This document shows positions 8,117 to 13,962 of a DNA stretch of 13,962 bases, piece by piece. The stretch is taken from contig NPFB01000094.1 of the NCBI GenBank assembly GCA_014084085.1, positions 69,869 to 83,830 on the forward strand. Reading direction: 5' to 3'. Within the stretch, counting starts at the first letter, position 1. Every line of letters begins with the position of its first letter. This stretch comes from Hondaea fermentalgiana. Its lineage: Eukaryota; Sar; Bigyra; Thraustochytrida; Thraustochytriidae. Made by a program: the position numbers and the translations under genes. Below the pieces are notes generated by a model. The model was not told where the DNA came from. It worked only from the letters and a program-made list of their open reading frames with translations, and did not search any database.

Positions 8117-8489
8117 GCCTTTACCAAGCGAGAACGTAGCATGAGTGAACTATTATAACAAGCTGGCCGATCAGCGAGCGAGCAAGCGAGCAGCACGGGA
8201 AAATGAATGATGACCACTGTCAAACGGTCAGTCAGTCGGTCAGTCGTTTGAGCGCCAGAAACAAAGCTTTTACCTTGGGACAAGAGAGAAGAGGCAAACA
8301 TTTTTTTTCCCTGACATTTCCGGAAAAAAGCGAGGCAGCCACGATTTGTGAAAAAAAAAAAAAAGCAAAGAACAAGAAATGCATGATTTGACATTTTTGG
8401 TTTGTGTTTTGTGTGATAAATTTTTGCGTGTGCTTTCGTCACGTATGCATTTTGTGCATTTTAAATCTGGCTCAGGAGATCGCGCAGGA
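8117..8489. other. Convergent 3' region with homopolymer runs
   Basis: This 373-base gap holds the 3' untranslated regions of the TPR-NudC gene and the RAP1-like gene, which converge here. It is AT-rich, with T8 at 8301-8308 and A14 at 8351-8364, and has no canonical AATAAA on the expected strands. GTCAGTC/GGTCAGTC tetranucleotide-type repeats at 8227-8246 are flanked by CAAACG and CGTTTG. I see no gene. Confidence 0.5.
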
Positions 8490-10030
8490 TCATTCACTCA
8501 TTTCGCGAAGGAAGAACGCGCGATGCGCGCAATCCTCGAGCTTGCGCTCACAAAGCATGCGCTCAAGATCGTGGCGGTCTTGCGTGCTAACCTCGGCGCA
8601 GGCGGCGACAATGGCGTTGAGCCGATCGTTGTCGGAGTTGCAATTCTGTGCGGCGGCGGCGCGAAATCCACTTGCAAGGCGCTGAATGAGCTGATCCTCA
8701 TCCGGGGCCCAGGCAGGAAAGTCGGGAAGCTTACCCTGCAAGAGCGCGCGCGCACGCTTAAAGTCACCTGACGTCTGATAAATTGCCCAAAAGACTTCCT
8801 TGGTGGTGCGTTTCGTCTGCTCCTCGAGAAAGTCAACAATCTCGCCAAGATTGGGAGCGCCCTCAGTAATGGTCTGCGACATAATGGCCTGCGTGTTGAC
8901 AAGCGCAGGCGTGGGAGCCTGGCCTGGTGTGCCAATGCCGCTAATGAGTGCGGCGCGCGCAACCTTGTCGAGATTTCGTCGTCGGTAGCACTCGCGCATA
9001 GACTGCGCAGTGCGTCCGGGAAGCAAGTTTTCTTCTTCAGCTTGCTTCCAGACCTTCATGCCGCTGAGGGCATCGTCATCGAGGATTTGCTTTTGAATGT
9101 ACTCGCACAAAATCTGAATTTCCTGACGTGTCCACAACTTCATTTTCACGCCACGAGGAGCGCCACGCCGGCCAACGGAAGACGACACGCCAGACTCGTC
9201 TCTGTCCATACTGGATTCACGAACGGGCGTCATTTGAGTTTGATGCTGGCCCTGTTCGTGTACGTGCTGGTCTTGTTCTTGTTGCATTTCATGCTCCACC
9301 CCCTGCTGCTCTTGCTGCACCTGCTGTTGATGTGGCTGCTGCGCTTCCTGCTGGTGGCCTTGTTTTACATCTTGCATTTGCATTTGCATTTGATCTTCCT
9401 GCGATGATACCTGCTGATGACCGTCTTGAGGGAGGGAGGAGCCGTAATGTTTGTCGTCCAACTCCGATTTGGCGTGATGCCCATTGTCGATCTCCATGCT
9501 GTCCTCCTCATTAAGTTGTGACTCGTCAGGTGCTTGAGTCAAAGGCCCGGGGTCGTCGTCGAAGATGCGAAAGTTTGCGATATCGAGCGCCATGCGATGC
9601 ATGACAGACTCGCGTACATACTCGATGGCCACAACGAGTTTTGCTGTTGTTTGGCATGCAGAAAAGGGTGACAAGCCGCAACCACAAACAAAACCATCGC
9701 CGCCGTCAATATAAGGACGTATCACGTTAGCCAATCCGAACACTATAAGAGGCCAAAGAATAAAACAACGTAGAAATAAAAGGTCATCGCGGTCTCAAAC
9801 GTACTGTCCATGCCCTGCGAGAGGGCTTCTTCCCGCGTAAAGGTCCGGGGCCGGAGATGAATAGCCGTCTCGTACTTGTTAAAGACCGAGGGCTCATTTT
9901 TGATGATTTTAGCTCCGCTCTCCAGCAACTCGCGTTTGGTCTCGTGCCGGTTCACACACTCGTGCGGCAGCGTAAACAGCCAATCCTTGAAGATGCCCTG
10001 AGAATCGTCCTCGTACCCGTTCGTGGCCAT
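8490..10030 (-). CDS. RAP1 (TERF2IP)-like telomere protein, two exons (492 aa)
   Basis: Exon 1 is 10030-9805 and exon 2 is 9742-8490, joined in frame across a 62-base GT-AG intron. RAP1 binds telomeres directly or through TRF-type partners and acts in end protection and silencing. Four regions lie in RAP1 order. A BRCT-like domain (about 12-135) starts with IFKDWLFTL and ends KLVVAIEYVRES...LDIANFRI; it is complete only after splicing. A Gln/His/Met-rich linker follows (about 183-247). A Myb domain (about 278-334) reads KLWTRQEIQILCEYIQ, SGMKVWKQAEEE, then RTAQSMRECYRRRNL. An RCT-like end (about 374-489) contains EIVDFLEEQ, TSGDFKRARALLQG, W420-APDED and a final helix with AHRAFFLRE. The start at 10030 is AAGATGG. 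Human RAP1 is somewhat shorter (about 400 residues). A different Myb/BRCT protein is the main alternative. Confidence 0.68.
9743..9804 (-). other. Intron of the RAP1-like gene (62 nt, GT-AG)
   Basis: Read on the minus strand, the donor is ACA|GTACGT. The intron is T-rich near its end (TTGTTTTATTCTTTGG) and closes with CTTATAG. The junction is phase 1 and joins two open frames that each carry half of a BRCT-like domain. Unspliced, exon 1 would run on to a stop at the intron's end (TAG). A second acceptor, CAACAG at 9644-9649, also keeps frame and would give a 161-base intron and a 459-residue protein. Confidence 0.65.
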
Positions 10031-10507
10031 CTTGCGCACGGCGTCGACGTCCTTTCGCTTTGCGCGGCGCTCTTACTCGAGCGGTGAAGCGAGGAGAGAA
10101 GGGAAGAAGACGGGGGGCAACAGGCGACTGCCGAACACGAGCAGGCGCGCACGGACTCCCGCCGCGTCTCTGCGGCGCGCGCAAGCCCTTGCACCGCGAG
10201 GCCCGCCTTGATCGATTGTGCTCTACCTTGTTTATAGAAAAAAAGAGCGTGCTTGCCGCGCTTTCCGGTATCGCAGCACCCGCAAGTCCTAGCGAGGGAA
10301 AAAAAATCAGTTATTAGGCTTACCGCTTGTAGAAGGGACTCGGAAGGGAGCCAGATGTAGGCATTCTGTGACGTCCGGCCGGTCGGTCGGTCAGTGGCGT
10401 GCCGCAAGAAGGAGCTCGAGCCAAAAAAGGAGGCTGCGATCGTCCGATCGATGAAACTTGAACTCTCGCGCGAGAACGGAAAGGCGAGATTTTGGCTTGA
10501 AGGCAAA
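10031..10507. other. Upstream region of the RAP1-like gene
   Basis: This 477-base stretch should hold the RAP1-like promoter and leader and, if the next ORF is real, its 3' end. It is GC-rich near 10031-10210. Further out are A7/A8 runs (10238-10244, about 10301-10308), GGTCGGTCGGTCAG (10381-10394) and the near-palindrome CGATCG-TC-CGATCG (10437-10450). Antisense open frames here lack good starts and resemble nothing known to me. Confidence 0.4.
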
Positions 10508-10840
10508 TCAGGAATGTCTGCGATGAGCCATGTAATTGCGGATCGCGTTTATTTGGTTCGTCAACGTCGCTAGCTTACGGCTCTCTTCTACGTGTCCGTG
10601 TGACTGAGAATGTGGTATCGTTGATGAGGAAACTCCATTGTCCAATCTCATAGGCCTAAAAAGAACTTGTTGCAAAATGAGGCCTTCATTAATTCCTCGA
10701 ATTTTCCGCAGCGTGCGAAGCAGGACACTGTATAATTGACGCAAAGCTTTTGTTGGCTTTTGTTTTAGCTCCAGATAGATGGATCGGCAAAAGAAGAAAA
10801 GCTCTTGCCCTTCGCTCCCTCTCTCTCTCTCTCCCTTCAT
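10508..10840 (-). CDS. Doubtful small ORF, weakly LYR-like (110 aa)
   Basis: A helical segment, KALRQLYSVLLRTLRKIRG (about 31-49), recalls the L-Y-R motif helix of LYR proteins, which help assemble Fe-S clusters and respiratory complexes in mitochondria. However, the motif Arg is Ser here (LYS instead of LYR), and the rest (to INAIRNYMAHRRHS at the C-terminus) is not diagnostic. The first 13 codons come from a GA/CT microsatellite, so the true N-terminus may lie in an upstream exon; pyrimidine-rich sequence and several AGs before residue 31 could form an acceptor. The region is less GC-rich than the firm genes, and one TAGGCCTA copy (10651-10658) lies inside. ATG context is fair (A at -3). 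It may be non-coding. Confidence 0.28.
   Translation of the reverse strand: MKGERERGSEGQELFFFCRSIYLELKQKPTKALRQLYSVLLRTLRKIRGINEGLILQQVLFRPMRLDNGVSSSTIPHSQSHGHVEESRKLATLTNQINAIRNYMAHRRHS
10651..10658. promoter_or_regulatory. TAGGCCTA palindrome, copy 2
   Basis: Second exact copy, inside the doubtful small minus-strand ORF. If the motif is regulatory, this argues mildly that the ORF is not coding. Confidence 0.25.
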
Positions 10841-11228
10841 CCTCCTCCGTGATCATGCAGATAACGTAGCTAGCGGAAATCAACTAGGACCCTTAGGTCT
10901 CCCGGAGGGCCATTCATTCGCAAGCACAGAGCAAGACGCCAAAGAGCAAATACCAAACGCCAAAAGTAAAAAGCAGGAGCAGGGTCGCACGGGGAAGCGT
11001 GCGCCCGGCGGACGAGCAAGTATGGCGCGGTAGCCATGCTGTGGCGCTGGAGAAGCGCCACGACCTTTCAGATGGTCGTCGCGCGTGTAGCATAAACAAG
11101 GCTTCGGCAATGTGACATACAAGTGTTTTCTATCTATTTCATCATCATCAGCTATTCCATCCATGTTCTTGCCATGGATGGCGGGAAGACGGGGCCAAGA
11201 GCAGAGGGAACGAGAAAGAGGTGGAATA

Positions 11229-11245
11229 CGAGAGAGAGAGAGAAG

Positions 11246-11273
<28 letters not shown>
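11229..11273 (+). repeat. (GA)n microsatellite, one interruption
   Basis: A GA dinucleotide tract of about 43 bases with a single AAGG interruption near 11242-11246. A CT tract of the same family occurs at 10820-10834. Long purine tracts can form triplex DNA, but nothing here shows a function. Confidence 0.85.
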
Positions 11274-11277
<4 letters not shown>

Positions 11278-11860
11278 TAAAGACCTTTTGGGTGGCAGGC
11301 TGACTTGTCAGCGCGCTTTCACGATATCTCCACTCCCGTTTAATATGGAGCGGTAGACCATTCTAGCGCGCAACAATCTTTAAAGCGTGGCATACTACCT
11401 TCTCTGCGCAATTCTTTACGCGGTGGAGGCGTTTTCACCTCGCTACATTCACATTCGCTCTATGTGAGCTTGTCACGTGGGCACAATCACCCCTTATGCC
11501 TCTTGTCTCGTACTCATACGAGTTGGTCTCGCATGTGTAAAAGCTCCTTGGTTTACGCGATTGCTTCGTGTGCTCTTCGCTTGAAATCCGCATCTTCGAC
11601 GGCGGCTGCGGCTCGCAAGTAGGATCTTTTGGGGCAAAGATGCTCATCGTCGTGATCAGTTGAGTGCTTTCACAGTGACCTGATGAGCATGAGTTATCGC
11701 CCAATAAGGATCCTTATTGTACCACTAGAAGCAAAGCCAGCGAAGCGCTGGCAGCAGCCAGCAGCAGCAGCATTTCGGGAATCTTCATGTTCCAAGGGCA
11801 TTTATCGGCCTCGGCCATCCCTGGGGACGCAAGATTACTTTTCGCGCCAAAAGACGTTGC

Positions 11861-11868
11861 TAGGCCTA
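11861..11868. promoter_or_regulatory. TAGGCCTA palindrome, copy 3
   Basis: Third exact copy (CTAGGCCTAC), about 225 bases upstream of the chosen start of the CofD-like gene, in its likely promoter or leader. Confidence 0.3.
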
Positions 11869-12089
11869 CTGTTGTTCTCTCTCTCACACCCAATCAATCA
11901 CTGCAATCAATCAATCCGTCGAACGACGTATTTTCGATTACCGTCGTGCCAGGTGTTCGAGCTGGGCTGCGCCGAGTTGAGTTGAGCCGAGCAGAGCTGA
12001 CCGGCGAGTGCGGTTCGCTTCACCAAAAACGTTTCTGTACCCTCCTCGGCAAACCACCTTGTCGTGATTCTTGCTTTTGCTTGCCATCT

Positions 12090-13451
12090 ATGGGAACGCG
12101 TGGAGACGCGACGAGCGGCGAAGGGTGGGCTCCGCTAGCCAGGCCCGGGAGCGCGAGTGGACCGCGACGCGACGTGAGGACTCCTAGCGGGTGGAGCGTG
12201 GTCACTGAGAGCGAAGACGCCGTCGATGGCGAACATCAAGGTCCGCTGGTGGTGTTTTCCGGCGGCACCGCTTTCAACTCAACGGCAAGCGTACTGAAGC
12301 GACGCACGACAAGCGTCGCGTACGTGCTGCCGGTGTCGGATGATGGCGGATCGACAAAGGTCATTGTCGACGTTCTAGGCGGTCCTGCAGTCGGAGATAT
12401 CCGCTCACGATGTCTGCGACTCAGCAACGATCGGACGCGCGAAGGCCTCGCGGTCCGGAATCTCTTGGGCTACCGTCTCGATGCAGATGACGAAGAGTTT
12501 GCACGAGCAGAGTGGCTGCGCATCGTCGAGGGCTCGCACGCTCTCTGGATCAACGTAGGGGATCCGTACAAACATACGATTCGCGCATTTTTGGTGCACT
12601 TTCACACACAGGTGCTCTCGAGTGGAGCGGCCTCCAAGTTCACATATGCCAACGGGTCGATTGGCAATTTCTTTTTTGCTGGCGCTCGCACCTTTTTTCA
12701 AAGCATCGAGGCTGCTATCTTCATGTATCATCGGGTTTCGGGTGTGCCGCCTCGATCGGAGGTTTTGCCTGTCATTGTCAGCGAGAGGCGCATCTCGCTT
12801 GCGGCCGAGCTTGCATCTGGGGTCGTGCTCCGTGGACAAAATACCATAAGTCATCCGACGGCGACGAAGCCACGGGCGCAGCATGAATCGGGACACGCAT
12901 CAAGCTCAACTGTCGTCTCCAAGGAGGATACGATACCTCTTGCAAGCCCGATCAAACGCGTCTTTTATCTTTCGTCTGACGGTGATCACGAGGTTGTGCC
13001 TGCAGCGAACCCAGCGGTGATTCGTGAGCTCGCGGCAGCTCGTGCCATCGTATTTGGGATGGGTTCCCTCTACACGAGCATCGTGCCGTGCCTGGTTCTG
13101 CCTGGCGTAGGTGAGGCTGTGCGCGATGCCCAGGTCCCCAAGCTTCTCTTGCTCAACGGGACCCCAGACCGGGAGAGCGGCGACCTTGCCGCGTCTGGCT
13201 TTGTGCACGCCATCACGAATGCTTTGAATCGGAAGGGAACCAGTGCGGAGATTGATTGTCCGGTGTCTGCATACATTACCAAGGTCGTTGTTGCAAAGGG
13301 CTCGCAAGTACAAGTCGACCTCGCGGCCCTCGAGACAATTGGCGTTGAGGTTGTCCCATGCAAATCGGTCGAGCGCGCTTCCAAGGACGGCTCTCGAACT
13401 CTCGTGCACTTCGACACGGCCGCGCTTAGTGATTTGCTTGCCGCGCTATGA
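12090..13451 (+). CDS. CofD/YvcK-family protein (453 aa)
   Basis: The protein belongs to the superfamily of CofD (2-phospho-lactate transferase of F420 synthesis) and YvcK (a UDP-GlcNAc-binding bacterial regulator of carbon and cell-wall metabolism). Eukaryotic members exist in yeasts and plants with poorly known roles. Signatures in order: LVVFSGGTAFN (53-63, first glycine loop), VSDDGGST (82-89), GDIRSRCLRLSN (102-113), NGSIGNFFFAGA (188-199) and FGMGSLYTSIVPCLVLPGV (322-340). The last matches the YvcK-like GSLYTS-I-P-L motif. Residues about 250-285 are a low-complexity insert. The gene is nearer YvcK than CofD, and no other F420 gene is visible. I chose the ATG at 12090 because the conserved domain starts 50 residues later; context is weak (T at -3, G at +4). 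An in-frame ATG at 11787 would give 554 aa. The gene is intact and intron-free. Confidence 0.85.
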   Translation: MGTRGDATSGEGWAPLARPGSASGPRRDVRTPSGWSVVTESEDAVDGEHQGPLVVFSGGTAFNSTASVLKRRTTSVAYVLPVSDDGGSTKVIVDVLGGPAVGDIRSRCLRLSNDRTREGLAVRNLLGYRLDADDEEFARAEWLRIVEGSHALWINVGDPYKHTIRAFLVHFHTQVLSSGAASKFTYANGSIGNFFFAGARTFFQSIEAAIFMYHRVSGVPPRSEVLPVIVSERRISLAAELASGVVLRGQNTISHPTATKPRAQHESGHASSSTVVSKEDTIPLASPIKRVFYLSSDGDHEVVPAANPAVIRELAAARAIVFGMGSLYTSIVPCLVLPGVGEAVRDAQVPKLLLLNGTPDRESGDLAASGFVHAITNALNRKGTSAEIDCPVSAYITKVVVAKGSQVQVDLAALETIGVEVVPCKSVERASKDGSRTLVHFDTAALSDLLAAL

Positions 13452-13962
13452 TCATTTCTGTTCTCACAGGCAACATGTATATATACTAGGCCTACACAAC
13501 AATTACAATCTCTGTGCGGTTTTCTGCTACGCGCTCCCTCCGGAGATGCATGATCCCACTCTCGCGGCCCTTGCCCTGGATACGTAGCCGTTCATCTTGC
13601 TATCATTCCGCGCACCCCCCCCCCAATCTCTCCAGTCGCAATACCAGACACCTCCGCCAGTCGCCTCCGCCTTCCACGCGAAAGCACGCCCTCGCCTCCG
13701 CCAAGTTTCCCTCCCCTGGTGTCTCCCTCATGGCAGTCCAGGCGCTGCAGCTGCTCCTCGTCCGAGGGCCTGGCGAGGTGCCCGTTGACCAAAATCTCGC
13801 CCCCATCGCATCATGCTCCGGCAGTGTTACGACCCTAGCAGCCGCCACGTGCGACCCGCGCCGAGGAATCCCGGTCCAGCCACGTCGCAGGCAGGGCCGG
13901 GCCGCGCGAGCGACTGCGAGAGGCCAGCAGCCGAGGCGAGCCCGCGCTGCGACGGCGCCGCC
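13452..13962. other. GC-rich right end, unassigned
   Basis: The first 100 bases are the 3' end of the CofD-like gene, with TATATATA (about 13478-13485) and TAGGCCTA (13487-13494). From about 13600 the sequence becomes very GC-rich, with a C-run near 13615-13623. A plus frame from the ATG at 13730 stays open to the window edge (77 codons, Arg/Ala-rich), and minus frames are open from the edge too. None resembles a known protein, and high GC alone gives such frames. The region may be the promoter or first exon of a gene beyond the edge. Confidence 0.35.
13487..13494. promoter_or_regulatory. TAGGCCTA palindrome, copy 4
   Basis: Fourth exact copy (CTAGGCCTAC), about 36 bases after the stop of the CofD-like gene and just after a TATATATA run. 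It could belong to that gene's 3' end or to a promoter for a gene beyond the window. Confidence 0.3.

Larger units (their letters stand above)
10841..12089. other. Intergenic region before the CofD-like gene
   Basis: This 1.25-kb stretch has no gene I can defend. It contains a 43-base GA-rich microsatellite, short frames that exist because of it, a CACGTG at about 11474-11479, CAG-type repeats at 11750-11771, TAGGCCTA at 11861-11868 and AATCAATC repeats (11891-11914). From about 11690 to 12089 the frame of the CofD-like gene stays open. Its first ATG (11787) has poor context, and the encoded stretch looks like translated leader (repeated GAGTTGAGTTGAGCCGAG). Confidence 0.45.

Noticed and set aside
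9952..10506. Open frame of 184 codons on the minus strand overlapping the RAP1-like first exon
   Set aside because: It overlaps the exon encoding the BRCT start in a different frame and has a Ser/Arg/Cys-rich composition without a domain.
11640..11690. Nine-base inverted repeat (ATGCTCATC / GATGAGCAT) with a 33-base loop
   Set aside because: An inverted repeat of this length and spacing is expected a few times by chance in 14 kb, and nothing around it suggests a function.
11435..11704. Minus-strand ORF of 89 codons
   Set aside because: It begins at TTG, the first ATG leaves only 70 residues of low-complexity sequence, and I see no domain or good start context.
13592..13792. Minus-strand frame containing GEILVNG, which recalls an ABC-transporter strand
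   Set aside because: The resemblance covers only seven residues; no Walker A or signature motif follows, the frame has no ATG, and a stop lies just upstream.

Overview
This window is nuclear DNA from a microbial eukaryote. The evidence is widely spaced monocistronic genes on both strands, start codons with an A at -3 and G at +4 (A..ATGG), AATAAA poly(A) signals after two genes, a mitochondrial presequence, and one short GT-AG intron. Long, moderately GC-rich, almost intron-free genes with simple repeats between them would fit a stramenopile protist such as a thraustochytrid. That placement is an inference from style only; nothing in the window proves it. I saw no rRNA, tRNA, transposon, CRISPR or prokaryotic operon structure.

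Layout, left to right. (1) 44-841, minus: a basic protein with a C-terminal fold like the RNase P/MRP subunit Pop4/Rpp29. (2) 1152-2939, minus: dihydroxy-acid dehydratase (ILV3/IlvD), mitochondrial, complete. (3) 4098-6080, plus: a 660-residue membrane-anchored protein of unknown function. (4) 6192-6605, minus: a small protein starting MGDCQS, a likely myristoylated and palmitoylated N-terminus. (5) 6932-8116, plus: an Hsp90/Hsp70-type TPR clamp fused to a NudC-type CS domain. (6) 8490-10030, minus: two exons that together encode a RAP1 (TERF2IP)-like telomere protein with BRCT, Gln-rich linker, Myb and RCT-like regions. (7) 10508-10840, minus: a doubtful small LYR-like ORF. (8) 12090-13451, plus: a CofD/YvcK-family protein. 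The last 510 bases are GC-rich and unassigned.

The genes are housekeeping-type and do not form one pathway: RNA processing, branched-chain amino acid synthesis, chaperone function, telomere maintenance and a CofD-like enzyme or regulator. The most interesting items are the RAP1 homologue, whose BRCT domain only appears once the intron is removed; the TPR-NudC fusion with all five clamp residues; the uncharacterised 660-residue protein; and an 8-bp palindrome, TAGGCCTA, found four times. Every assignment was made by eye from motifs and domain order, without database searches.
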